This document shows, in pieces, positions 26,151 to 35,112 of a stretch of DNA of 64,000 nucleotides. Source of the DNA: Bog-532 sp963828445 (GTDB taxonomy: Bacteria; Actinomycetota; Actinomycetes; Streptosporangiales; Streptosporangiaceae); assembly GCA_963828445.1 (NCBI GenBank), contig CAWHFP010000001.1, positions 1,402,988 to 1,466,987 of the forward strand, given 5' to 3'. How positions within the stretch are numbered: the stretch's first letter is position 1; each line of letters begins with the position of its first letter. The notes under the pieces are model-generated. The model had not been told where the DNA came from. It saw only the letters and a program-made list of their open reading frames with translations, and ran no database searches. The translations under genes and the position numbers were made by a program.

Positions 26151-27237
26151 CGGACAGCGCCTTCTTCACGAACGTGGGGTCGATGTGGGTGGCGATCTGG
26201 GCCGCGGTCGGCGCCGAGGTCAGCCGGCCCTGCTTGACCAGGAACTGGCCGGTCTGCGCGTAGGCCTTGACGATCGGGCTGCTGGTGTCGCCGGCCTTGG
26301 AGCCGAGCCAGTACAGCTGCTGGCTGAGCGGGATGAACGGGTAGGCCTTGGTGGCCGACTGGATCTGGCTGGCGGGCACGCCCTGCACCCCGGCCGCCTG
26401 GGTCAGGTACTTGGCCGACTGCGATCCGGTCAGGTCCCTGGTCGCCTGGACCTCGGCGCACACGTACTTCTGGACCAGGTCCGGGTGGCTCTTGACCAGG
26501 GTGTCGGACACCGCCACCGCGTCGATGCCGGGCACGCCGAGCTTGGCGATCTTCTCGGCGTCGGTCAGCGCGTGGCCGCCCTTGGCCGTGACCGACGCGG
26601 CGTACCCGCCGTACACGTAGGCGGCGTCGACCGCGCCGGACAGGTAGGCGGCGGCCGCGGCCTGCTCGCTGGCCACGCTGACCAGCTTGACCTTGCCGGT
26701 CAGGCCCTCCAGCTGGAGCCAGCCCTCCAGCTCGTAGTCTTCGGAGGAGCCGACCAGCACGGCCACGGACTTCCCGGCCAGCTGGCTGGGCTGGGTGACG
26801 GACTTGGGGACGAGCAGTTCGTCGGAGTCGAAGCTCTGGGCGATCACGATGTCGATGCCGGTGCCGGTGCCGATCGCACCCACCGCGGGCGGGTTGCCGA
26901 CGCCGCTGATCGACTGCAGCGAGCCGCTCTTCATCTCGGCCACGGCGGTGACCCCGGCCGTGAACGGCACCCACTTGACGTGGGCTGGGATCGTCTTCTT
27001 GAGCGACGGGTCGCTGACGATGATGCTGTCGGAGTTGGCCACCGTCCCGGTGGACAGCGAGATCACGAAGTTGGGCAGCGGCCCGGCGGAACCGCCGAGG
27101 CCGACCGACAAGCCGACCGACAGCCCGACGATGACCACGACCGCGGCGGCGATGATGGCGTAGATCCGCCGGCGGCGGCGCTTGTAGAGCGGGGTGCCGC
27201 TGGTGGCGGGCTGGGTGGTTTCGGCTGAGGTGCTCAT
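26140..27237 (-). CDS. ABC transporter substrate-binding protein, membrane-anchored
   Basis: A 365-residue binding protein of the SsuA/TauA/NMT1-like family. I place the start at ATG 27237, where AAGGGA lies upstream; a longer in-frame start at 27372 would lack support. Instead of a lipobox, the N-terminus has a basic stretch (YKRRRRRIYA) and one long hydrophobic helix, so it is probably anchored by an uncleaved helix. Solute-binding elements include DELLVPKSVTQPSQLAGK and AVDAAYVYGGYAASV. First gene of the importer operon; a dyad in the divergent promoter region upstream may regulate it. Confidence 0.86.
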   Translation of the reverse strand: MSTSAETTQPATSGTPLYKRRRRRIYAIIAAAVVVIVGLSVGLSVGLGGSAGPLPNFVISLSTGTVANSDSIIVSDPSLKKTIPAHVKWVPFTAGVTAVAEMKSGSLQSISGVGNPPAVGAIGTGTGIDIVIAQSFDSDELLVPKSVTQPSQLAGKSVAVLVGSSEDYELEGWLQLEGLTGKVKLVSVASEQAAAAAYLSGAVDAAYVYGGYAASVTAKGGHALTDAEKIAKLGVPGIDAVAVSDTLVKSHPDLVQKYVCAEVQATRDLTGSQSAKYLTQAAGVQGVPASQIQSATKAYPFIPLSQQLYWLGSKAGDTSSPIVKAYAQTGQFLVKQGRLTSAPTAAQIATHIDPTFVKKALSGGC

Positions 27238-27569
27238 GCTGGGGTCCCTTGGGTCGGTGGGGTGGGCGAGGTCCGGACGGGAGCCGTCAGGGACACAGCG
27301 CGCTGGCGACCCGGCCAAGGTCAACGTGCCGTCGCACCGCGAATCGCACCGTCCGCCGCACTGGGAAGCCACCGGAGTTCATGCCGCGATGATGACAAGC
27401 CCTGGACCTAAATGCAATATTTCCGACCGTTTTAATATGTTTACATAGGTAACATGCCTGAATGCGGAGCGCGACGACGGTTGACGGGGCGGCGGGGTGG
27501 TGCTTGTATCCGGCTTGAGGATTATTCTGGAATTAGCTTCTGGAATTAGCCGGGAAGAGGTGGCGGGAC
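27238..27569. other. Divergent promoter region, AT-rich core
   Basis: 332 bp between the binding-protein gene and the divergent hotdog gene. The stretch 27,400-27,465 is strikingly AT-rich for this genome (AATGCAATATTTCC and TTTTAATATGTTTACATAGG), as expected for promoters. It contains the imperfect palindrome listed separately. Confidence 0.5.
27437..27455. promoter_or_regulatory. Imperfect palindrome, candidate operator
   Basis: ATGTTTACATAGGTAACAT has 8-bp arms matching at 6 of 8 positions (ATGTT..C / G..AACAT) around a 3-bp centre. It sits in the AT-rich core between the divergent importer operon and the hotdog gene. The form suits a dimeric regulator; which one is unknown, and no dedicated regulator gene adjoins. 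Confidence 0.45.
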
Positions 27570-28464
27570 ATGCCGGAGGACGCGCTGACCGGGCCGGTGC
27601 GGCGGCCGCACAACCGGTACCGGGAACTGCCGGGCAGCATCCACAACAACGAGGTGGCCAGCAAGCTCGGCTTCCGCGGCGGCACGGTGGCCGGGAGCGT
27701 GCACATGGACCAGTTCGTGCCGCTGCTGGTGGAGGCGTTCGGGCCGTCGTGGTTCGAGACCGGCAGCCTGTCGCTGTACTTCCGGTCGGCCACCACCGAC
27801 GGGGAGCCGGTCCAGGCCCGGGCCGAGCGGCCGGGCCAGCCCCGGGACACCCAGATCGCGGTGCGCATGAACGAGCCGGACGGGACGCTGGTGGCCGACG
27901 GCACCGCGTCGGTGGGCGATCCCGGGCGGCCCTCGGCGGTGTTCGCGCGGGACCTGCGGCCGGCCGACCCGGAGTCGCTGCGGATCCTGGCCGCGTTCCG
28001 GCCGGGCGAGGCCCTGGGCCCGCTGCGGCTGAACCCGGACGCCGATCGCCAGCGCGAGGTGCTGGAGCGGATGACCGAGCCGCTGCCCTGGTACTCGTCG
28101 GACTCCCCGTGGGGCGGGCCGATCGCGGCCCCGTCCACCGTGGTCAACCTGCTCTACGGCGAGATCCTGACCCCGGTCAAGGAGAAGATGGGCCAGCGGG
28201 TCGGGCTGTTCGGCGCGATCGAGATCCGGTTCTCCGGCGGGCCGGTGCGGCTCAACCAGGCCTACGACGTGGCCGGGGAGATCGTCGCGCTCAGCCAGAC
28301 CCCGAAGACCGAAGTCCTGTGGTTCGACAGCTGGGCCGAGGCCGGCGGCCAGCGGGTGGCCACCATGCGGATGATGCTGCGCTCGATGAAGGCCGCGTCG
28401 CCGCAGCTCTATCCCGAGCTGGCCGGGGCCGGGAGTGGGGCCGGGGCCACCGGCGCGGGGCTAG
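27570..28464 (+). CDS. Hotdog-fold (MaoC-like) hypothetical protein, 3' end uncertain
   Basis: About 298 residues, beginning MPEDALTGPVRRPHNRYREL. SIHNNEVASKLGFRGGTVAG resembles the active-site helix entry of MaoC/hotdog dehydratases, and a second half with RVGLFGAIEIRFSGGPVRL suggests a double hotdog. No specific enzyme can be named. The frame has no stop at the expected end: it runs on for 1.27 kb antisense to the ROK gene to 29,735. One extra base in the GC-rich stretch 28,419-28,460 would put the stop TAG at 28462-28464 in frame, which I adopt as the probable end. Confidence 0.6.
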
Positions 28465-29657
28465 ACCGAGTCGAGCAGGTCGGAGCGGGCCTGGTCGACG
28501 GCGGCCAGCATGGCGCCGCGCAGTACGGGCGCGCCGGTGACGCCGGTGGGCACGACCCGGGGGCTGGCCGGGAAGATGCGGCAGACCTCGGCGGCGACCC
28601 GGTCGGCCAGGGCGGCGCCGCCGGCCAGGCCGACGGTGCCGCCCAGCACGACCAGGCCCGGGTCCAGGACCACGGAGATCGAGGCCACCCCGAGCGCGAC
28701 CCGGCGCGCCACCTCGCCCAGGAATTCTTCGGCCCGGGCCACCGTGGCCCCCGAACCGTTGGAGGCGGGGCCGGACGCGGCCTTGACCGCGGCCCGGACC
28801 GCCTCCTCGGCGGTGAGGGCCCCGAAGCCGAACACCCCGGCCAGCATGCGCACCACGTTGGCGCCGACCAGGGACTGCAGGCCGCCGCTGGCCGGGTGGC
28901 GCACGTCCTCCTGGAGCGGGGCGCCGGGGACGGGCAGGTAGCCGATCTCCCCGGCCGCGCCCGCGGCGCCACGGTGCAGCTTGCCGCCCAGGAACGCGGC
29001 CATGCCCAGGCCCACGCCCATCCAGACCAGCACGAAGTCGCCCTCGCGAGCGGCGCCGACCGAGCGCTCGGCCAGCGCGGCCAGGTTGACGTCGTTCTCG
29101 ATGATGACCGGGCGGTGCAGGGCGCCGCGCAGCGAGTCGAGCACGCCCTCGTGCCAGTCCGGCAGGTTGATGGCCAGCTGGGGATCACCGGTCTGCGGGT
29201 TGACCACGCCGGGGCTGCCGATGACCAGCGCGTTCAGGCGGCTCATCTCGACTCCGGCCGTGCGGCAGGCCCGGTCCACCGCCCCGCGGACCAGCTCGAC
29301 CGGGTTGGCGGCGTCGTTGGGGTTGACGCTGACCTCGGCCACGATCCGGCCGGTGACGTCGGCGACCCCGGCGGTGACCAGGTCCATCTCCACGTAAAGG
29401 CCGGCCACGTAGGCGCTGGAGGGGACGACCGAATAGAGCGCGGCGTTCGGGCCGCGGCCACCCTCCTGCTGGCCGACCACGGTGACCAGGCCGCGCTCCT
29501 CGAGCCGGGTCAGCATCTGGGCCACGGTCACCTTGGACACCCGGGTCTGCTCGCTGATCTGAGTCCGGGTCAGCGGCGTGCCAGGAAGCAGCAGATCGAG
29601 AGCTGCCCGGTCGTTCAGTTCCCGCAGCAGACTGGGTGTGCCCGGTCGGCGCTCCAT
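28461..29657 (-). CDS. ROK family transcriptional regulator
   Basis: A 398-residue NagC/XylR-type repressor: an N-terminal winged helix (ISEQTRVSKVTVAQMLTRLE, about residues 30-50) and a sugar-kinase-like ROK domain with DLVTAGVADVTGRIVAEV and ALVIGSPGVVN. The usual ROK zinc motif CxCGxxGC is not present; the corresponding region reads GAAGEIGYLPVPG. I prefer ATG 29657 because AGGAGAGGG lies upstream. It is divergent from the sugar importer genes, with a palindrome of the ROK-operator style between them, so it probably represses them until an amino sugar or disaccharide is available. Confidence 0.88.
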   Translation of the reverse strand: MERRPGTPSLLRELNDRAALDLLLPGTPLTRTQISEQTRVSKVTVAQMLTRLEERGLVTVVGQQEGGRGPNAALYSVVPSSAYVAGLYVEMDLVTAGVADVTGRIVAEVSVNPNDAANPVELVRGAVDRACRTAGVEMSRLNALVIGSPGVVNPQTGDPQLAINLPDWHEGVLDSLRGALHRPVIIENDVNLAALAERSVGAAREGDFVLVWMGVGLGMAAFLGGKLHRGAAGAAGEIGYLPVPGAPLQEDVRHPASGGLQSLVGANVVRMLAGVFGFGALTAEEAVRAAVKAASGPASNGSGATVARAEEFLGEVARRVALGVASISVVLDPGLVVLGGTVGLAGGAALADRVAAEVCRIFPASPRVVPTGVTGAPVLRGAMLAAVDQARSDLLDSV

Positions 29658-29732
29658 GGCGGTCCCTCTCCTGTTCCCCTGGCCATTTTGCCGTTGGGTC
29701 TTGTGTTTCAATCCGGCAACGGGTCTATCTTA

Positions 29733-29748
29733 TAGGAAAGTTTCCGAT
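29733..29748. promoter_or_regulatory. Candidate ROK operator
   Basis: GGAAA-G-TTTCC (29735-29745) is a perfect 5-bp-arm palindrome inside TAGGAAAGTTTCCGATTA. It is embedded in the AT-rich centre of the ROK/sugar-importer divergent promoter region. AGGAAA/TTTCCT-like dyads are typical operator forms for ROK repressors in actinobacterial sugar loci. Assignment to this regulator is by position. Confidence 0.55.
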
Positions 29749-29818
29749 TAGTTTTCTTCAAACGGCCGTGTCTCCCCTACTCCTACAGCGTCCCCCCCGG
29801 GGGGAAGGAGAGCCAGCA

Positions 29819-31198
29819 GTGAGACCTATGAAAATGTTCGCCCGGCCTGGGCTCGGCGCGGTTGCGCTGGGCGCGGCCGCGGCGCTGGCGGTTGCGGGCT
29901 GCAGCAGCGGCTCCGGCTCCAGTTCCGGTTCGGGCTCGTCGTCTGGATCGTCCGCCGCGCCCTCCACCCTAACCGTCTGGCGCATGGGCGCCTCCGTTCC
30001 ATCCCAGGTCACCTGGATGAACGGGGTGGTGTCGCAGTTCCACAAGGACTATCCCGCCTATGCCAAAACCAAGGTGAAGGTGGTCTGGGTCCCGTGGACC
30101 AATGCGACCACCGAGTTCACCAACGCCCTGTCGAGTGGCAAGAACGCACCCGACGTCACCGAGATCGGCAACACCGAGACGCCCACCAACGCTTCCCTCG
30201 GCATGCTGGCCAACATCAGCAGCGAGGTCAATTCCTGGTCCAACAAGTCTGACCTGGTGCCGGGCATGCTGGCCAACGACACGCAGAACGGCGCGGTCTA
30301 CGGCGTGCCGTGGTTCGGTGGCGTGCGAGGCATCTGGTACCGCACCGACCAGTTCAAGGCGGCCGGAATCTCCGCTCCCCCGACCACCTGGAATGACCTG
30401 GTCAGCGACGCCAAGAAGCTGCAGCAGAAGTTCCCCGGCACGTACGGCCTGGGCGCGCCGAGCGACTACACCAACGCCATCGTCAGCTTCATCTGGGGCG
30501 CGGGCGGCCAGGTGGCCACGGAGAAGGGCGGCAAGTGGACCGCCGACCTGACCACCCCGCAGGCTGAGGCCGGCATCAAGGCCTACGCCGACCTGTACCT
30601 GACCGACAAGGTCTCGCCGTCCAAGTACATCGGCCAGACCGAGCTGGGCAGCCCGGGCGCCACCTCCGGTGGCACCGACGAGGACTTCGCCCTCGGCAAG
30701 CTGGACATGTACATCGACGGCCCGTGGGCCCAGGCTTCGCTCACCCAGGTCAGCACCAAGTACAAGTCGGACTGGGCTTCGTTCCCGATCCCCAGCCAGA
30801 ACGGCCCCAACCCGGCGCCGGCCTTCGCGGGCGGCTCCGACCTGGCCGTCTGGGGCTCCAGCAAGAACAAGACCGCGGACTGGGACCTGATCAAGACGAT
30901 GGACAGCACGTCCAACGCCACCTCGTTCGCCAACCTGCAGGGCTTCTTCCCGCCGTACACGTCGCAGCTCAAGGGCGGCGCGTACTCGGGCAGCCAGATC
31001 ATGTCCGGGTTCGCCAAGGCGGCCACGGTGACCCAGATCTCGCCGCTGAACGCGAAGAACTGGGCCACGGTCGACCAGACCGATCAGATCATCCCCACGA
31101 TGATGAAGGCGCTCATGCAGGGGGCCAACTTCAGCTCGACCGTCAGTAAGGCCAACACGCAGATGCAGAACGTGCTCAACACGGGCAAGTCGAGCTGA
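29819..31198 (+). CDS. Sugar ABC transporter substrate-binding lipoprotein
   Basis: A 459-residue extracytoplasmic solute-binding protein of the carbohydrate type (SBP family 1). The start is GTG 29819, with AAGGAG eight bases upstream; ATG 29828 is too far. The signal peptide ends in the lipobox LAVAGC, followed by a Ser/Gly-rich linker and TLTVWRMGASVPSQ. Sugar-binding-family motifs include APDVTEIGNTET and PWFGGVRGIWYRTDQF. First gene of an importer-GH3 operon controlled presumably by the divergent ROK protein. The GH3 partner suggests an N-acetylglucosamine-containing oligosaccharide as ligand, which is inference. Confidence 0.92.
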   Translation: MRPMKMFARPGLGAVALGAAAALAVAGCSSGSGSSSGSGSSSGSSAAPSTLTVWRMGASVPSQVTWMNGVVSQFHKDYPAYAKTKVKVVWVPWTNATTEFTNALSSGKNAPDVTEIGNTETPTNASLGMLANISSEVNSWSNKSDLVPGMLANDTQNGAVYGVPWFGGVRGIWYRTDQFKAAGISAPPTTWNDLVSDAKKLQQKFPGTYGLGAPSDYTNAIVSFIWGAGGQVATEKGGKWTADLTTPQAEAGIKAYADLYLTDKVSPSKYIGQTELGSPGATSGGTDEDFALGKLDMYIDGPWAQASLTQVSTKYKSDWASFPIPSQNGPNPAPAFAGGSDLAVWGSSKNKTADWDLIKTMDSTSNATSFANLQGFFPPYTSQLKGGAYSGSQIMSGFAKAATVTQISPLNAKNWATVDQTDQIIPTMMKALMQGANFSSTVSKANTQMQNVLNTGKSS

Positions 31199-31206
31199 GC
31201 AGGCCT

Positions 31207-32286
31207 ATGGCTGACACCGTGGACAAGAGGCTGGCGGCGCGGGCGACCGCGCCGCCGGTCCTCGGCCCGGAAGACTCCGGGCCCCGGCGGCCAACCCCCC
31301 CGGCCGCCGGGGCCCGGTCAGCACCACCGCAGTGGGCTCACCCGGACAGGCGGGTCCGGGCCAGCATGTTCATCCGCCGCCACAAGCTGGCCCCCTACCT
31401 GCTGCTGCTGCCCGCGCTGGCCGGCATCGGGCTGGTGCTGGTCTGGCCGACCATCCAGCTGGCGCTGCTGTCGTTCCAGAACTTCGGGCTGGGCCAGCTG
31501 TCCGGCACCCTGCCCACGCAGTGGGTGGGCCTGGCCAACTTCAGCGCCACCCTGAGCGACCCTGAGTTCTGGCTGGCCCTGCGCATCACGGTGGTCTCCG
31601 CGGCCGTGGTGGTCGTGCTGACCCTGCTGGTCGGCACGCTGGTCGGGGTGCTCATGAACCACCTGGGCCGGAAGATGGCCACGTTCGTGAGCTGCGCCAC
31701 CCTGCTGGCCTGGGCCACCCCGGTGACCAGCGCCTCGGTGGTGTTCTACTGGCTGTTCAGCCCGGACGGCGGGATCGTCGACTGGGCCCTGAGCAAGCTG
31801 CCCAGCTGGCTGGGCGGGGGCGCCCACTGGGCCGGTTTCAACTGGACGACCGGCGGGGCCCTGCCCGCCTACACCGTGCTGACGTTCGTGGTGGTGTGGA
31901 TGGGCTTCCCGTTCATCGCCACCACCGTGCTGGCCGGCCTGAAGACCATCCCGGCCGAGCTGCTGGAGGCGGCCAGGGTGGACGGGGCCAGCCCCTGGCG
32001 CTCGTTCCGCCAGGTCACCTACCCGCTGATGAAGCCGATCTTCCTGGTGCTGCTGCTGCTCTCGGTCATCTGGGACTTCGGCATCTTCACCCAGACCTAC
32101 CTGATCACCGGTGAGCTGGGGAACCGGGACGAGTACAACCTGTCCCTCTACCTGTACGACAAGGCGTTCACCATGCCGCCCGCCTACGGGCTGGGGGCCG
32201 CGTTCGCGCTCATCCTCACCATCATCCTGCTCATCATCACGGTCGGCTACGTCCGTGCCTCCGTCCGCCAGGGAGCGATCAATTGA
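31207..32286 (+). CDS. Sugar ABC transporter permease (MalF/UgpA type)
   Basis: A 359-residue permease with a long Pro/Ala-rich cytoplasmic N-terminus (about 55 residues) and six predicted helices. It shows the MalF-type features YLLLLPALAGIGLVLVWPTI and the EAA loop ELLEAARVDGASPWRSFRQV. It starts 8 bp after the binding-protein stop and overlaps the second permease by 4 bp, so the three are co-translated. It is intact, unlike its partner. Confidence 0.92.
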   Translation: MADTVDKRLAARATAPPVLGPEDSGPRRPTPPAAGARSAPPQWAHPDRRVRASMFIRRHKLAPYLLLLPALAGIGLVLVWPTIQLALLSFQNFGLGQLSGTLPTQWVGLANFSATLSDPEFWLALRITVVSAAVVVVLTLLVGTLVGVLMNHLGRKMATFVSCATLLAWATPVTSASVVFYWLFSPDGGIVDWALSKLPSWLGGGAHWAGFNWTTGGALPAYTVLTFVVVWMGFPFIATTVLAGLKTIPAELLEAARVDGASPWRSFRQVTYPLMKPIFLVLLLLSVIWDFGIFTQTYLITGELGNRDEYNLSLYLYDKAFTMPPAYGLGAAFALILTIILLIITVGYVRASVRQGAIN

Positions 32287-33186
32287 CCGCACTGCCCCAG
32301 GCCTTCGGGCGATCCCGTGCCCATTCGCGCCGGCGCACCTCCCGCAGCACCAAAAAGGCCGCGCTGAACAGCCTGGGCGTGATCGTCGCCCTGGTCACGC
32401 TGTTCCCGATCTTCTGGATGGTCTCGACCGCGTTCAAGCCGGCCGGCGAGCTGTTCTCCCTCACCCCGCACCCGGTGCCGCTGCACCCCACGCTGCACAA
32501 CTTCTCCAACGTGATGAACGGCCACGCGGCCGGGCTGGGCATCTCGTTCTGGGTGTTCTTCCGCAACAGCCTGCTGGTCACGGTGGTGACCGTGGTGCTG
32601 GCCTCGCTGGTGTCGCTGCTGGCGGCGGTGGCGGTGGCCCGCTTCCGGTTCCGGTTCCGGGCCACGTTTCTGATCATGCTGCTGATCGTGCAGATGCTGC
32701 CCGCGCAGGCCATGGTCATCCCGTTGTTCATCGACTTCCGCGGCCTCGGCCTGCTGGACAACCTGGGCGGGCTGATCCTGATCTACTCGGCCCAGGCGCT
32801 GCCGACTGTCGGTCTGGCTGCTGCGCAACTTCGTGGCCGCGGTACCGAAGGACCTGGAGGAGGCGGCGTCCATCGACGGCGCCGGCCCGATCCGGGTGTT
32901 CTGGCGGATCCTGTTCCCGCTGGTCGCACCGGGGCTGGTCGCCACCAGCATCTTCTCCTTCATCACGGCCTGGAATGAATTCATCTTCGCGCTCACGTTC
33001 CTCGGCACCGACCAGGGCAAGTACACGCTGCCCATCTACGTGCAGTACTTCTTCGGGCGCGGCACGGCGGACTGGGGAGGCATCATGGCCGCGTCAACGC
33101 TGTACACGATCCCGGTCGTGGTCTTCTTCCTGATCGTGCAGCGCCGCATGGTCGGCGGCCTGGTCGCCGGGGCGGTGAAGGGATGA
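32283..33186 (+). CDS. Sugar ABC transporter permease (MalG/UgpE type), one frameshift
   Basis: The second permease of the importer. The 5' frame gives a standard N-terminal half (VTLFPIFWMVSTAFKPAGEL; MLLIVQMLPAQAMVIPLFID) to about codon 174. The 3' frame then gives LSVWLLRNFVAAVPKDLEEA, the EAA loop and the last helices ending VGGLVAGAVKG. Removing one A from CTGCCGACTGTCGG at about 32,804-32,810 joins them exactly (ALP|LSVWLL). The gene is otherwise perfectly conserved, and its 3' end overlaps the GH3 start by 4 bp. Either a base-calling error or a very recent mutation. Confidence 0.88.
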
Positions 33187-34827
33187 TCCGCGACCGCGAG
33201 CTGGGCCGCCTGGCCGACGCCGTTCTCATCCCGCCCTTTCCGGGGCACACTCCCCCGCGCTGGATCCTGTCCGCGCTCGAGTCCGGTCTGGCCGGGGTGA
33301 CCCTGTTCGGACCGAATGTCAGCGATCCGGAGCAAATATCACTGCTGACGTCGGCGTTGCGCGGCTCCACCGACGAACCGGTCATCGCCATCGACGAGGA
33401 AGGCGGGGACGTCACCCGGGTCACGTACTGGAGCGGCAGCCTGTACCCGGGCAACGCCGCGCTGGGCGCGATCGACGACCCTGAGCTGACCGAGCGCGTG
33501 CACCGGGCCATCGGCACCGACCTGGCCACGCTGGGCATCAACGTCGACCTGGCCCCGTGCGTGGACGTGCTGGACGAGGCGGAGAACCCGGCCATCGGCA
33601 CCCGGTCGTTCGGGTCCGACCCGGCCCTGGTGTCCCGGCACGCGGCCGCGGCCGTGCTGGGCCTGCAGGCCGCCGGGGTGGCCGCCACGGCCAAGCACTT
33701 CCCGGGGCACGGCAGTACCCGGTCCGACACCCACGAGGTGGTCGCCTCGATCAGCGGCGACCTGGCCGAGGTCTGGCGCCGCGACCTGCCGCCGTTCCAG
33801 GCCGCGATCGCGGCCGGGGCCGCGGCGATCATGCCGGGCCACCTGCGGCTGCCCGAGCTGACCGGCGACCTGCCGGCCAGCCTGTCGCCGGCCGCCATGA
33901 CCGGGCTGCTCCGCGGCGAGCTGGGCTTCTCCGGGGTCATCATCTCCGACGCGCTGGAGATGCGGGCGGTCAGCCGCCGGTACGGCATCGCCGAGGCCGC
34001 GGTGATGGCCATCATCGCCGGGGTCGACCTGCTCTGCCTGGGCCGGGACACCAGCGAGGAGGTCTACCGCGCGATCGTGGCCGCGCTGTCCGAGGCGGTG
34101 CGCGCGGGGCGGCTGCCCGCCGACCGGCTGGAGGACGCGGCCGACCGGGTGGCCCGGCTGCGGACCTGGCTGGCCGCCTCCCGCGAGGCCCGGTCGGCGC
34201 GGTCGGCCCAGGCCGCGAGCGGGCCGCCCGCCAACGGCCAGGGCGGGAACGGGCAGGGCGGGCAAGCGGGCAGGGCGGCGCAACGGGCAGGGCGGGCACG
34301 GGAAGGCGAACGGGAGCCAGATCGGGCTGCAGGCGGCCCGGCGAGCCGTGCAGTTGAGCGGCGACCGGCCCGTCCTCACCGACCCGGTCATCGTGGAAGT
34401 CGAGCCCCGCGGCAACGTGGCGGTCGGCCGGGCCGCCTGGGGGCTGGCACCGTGGGCGCCGGTCCGCCGGATCGCGGCCGCTCCCCTGGCCGTCGCGGTG
34501 GCCGGCGCCGAGGACCACGTGGCCCCGGTGCCGATCCCGCTGGAGGAGGGCGAGGAACCGGCCGAGGAGGCCACCGCGGCCGACATCGTGGCCGCCGCCG
34601 CGGGCCGGTCGCTGGTGCTGGTGGTCCGGGACGCGCACCGCAGCCCGGCCACCCAGGACCTGGTCACCTCGGTGCTGGCCGAGCGCCCGGACGCGGTGCT
34701 GGTCGAGATGGGCCTGCCCGAGTGGCGGCCGCCCGCGGGCACGTACGGCGCCTACCTGGCCACCTGGGGCGCGGCCCGGGTCAACGCCCAGGCCGCGGCC
34801 GAGGTCCTGGGGCTGATCCCGGCCTGA
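33183..34827 (+). CDS. GH3 beta-N-acetylhexosaminidase (NagZ-like), one frameshift
   Basis: Glycoside hydrolase family 3. The catalytic barrel occupies the first 330 residues, with the NagZ-type signature KHFPGHGSTRSDTHEVV and SDALEMRAV with a likely nucleophile Asp. A Gly/Gln/Asn-rich linker and a C-terminal domain (VQLSGDRPVLTDP to LGLIPA) follow. The linker, encoded by a degenerate 15-18-bp GC repeat at about 34,231-34,303, contains a +1 frame change; the C-terminal domain is in the shifted frame to the stop at 34,825-34,827. Without a signal peptide it is probably cytoplasmic, hydrolysing imported amino-sugar oligomers or recycled wall fragments. Confidence 0.86.
34231..34303. repeat. Degenerate GC tandem repeat in the GH3 linker
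   Basis: Repeats of CGGGCAGGGCGGG with small A-containing spacers encode the linker GQGGNGQGG between the two GH3 domains. Unit length varies between 15 and 18 bp. Frame is lost within this array, consistent with slippage during replication or sequencing. Confidence 0.65.
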
Positions 34828-34838
34828 CCGGAAGCGAC

Positions 34839-34878
34839 ACCCCTCCGGCCTGGCGGTTGCGGCTCAGGCCGGAGGGGT
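34839..34878. terminator. Bidirectional terminator between convergent genes
   Basis: ACCCCTCCGGCCTG (34839-34852) and CAGGCCGGAGGGGT (34865-34878) form a perfect 14-bp stem with a 12-nt loop. It lies 11 bp after the GH3 stop. The right arm encodes the last residues and stop region of the convergent small gene, whose stop is at 34864-34866. It should stop transcription from both sides. Confidence 0.8.
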
Positions 34879-35070
34879 TTGCTGGTCGCGCAGGTCGGCC
34901 AGGGTGTTGCTGATGATGGTGAGCCGCCGGGCGATGGCGACCAGCAGGGCGACCTGGGTCTCGCCTTCGGGGTTCTTGTCCTTGCTGGGGCGGTCGTGGA
35001 CGTAGTCGGTCCACACCGCGACCAGCCGGTTGATGTCGTCGTCGCCGATGTGCCCGGGAGTCGTGGCCAT
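34864..35070 (-). CDS. Small conserved-looking hypothetical protein
   Basis: A 68-residue, mostly helical, hydrophilic protein starting MATTPGHIGDDDINRLVAVW and containing VALLVAIARRLTIISNTLAD, a likely amphipathic helix. I recognise no domain. The final residues QTPPA and the stop are encoded within the stem of the bidirectional terminator. The codon pattern is typical of the genome, so I regard it as a real gene. Function unknown. Confidence 0.6.
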   Translation of the reverse strand: MATTPGHIGDDDINRLVAVWTDYVHDRPSKDKNPEGETQVALLVAIARRLTIISNTLADLRDQQTPPA

Positions 35071-35112
35071 AGCCCACGAGCGTAGCGAGCAGACGGCCGG
35101 TGGCCGGACGCG

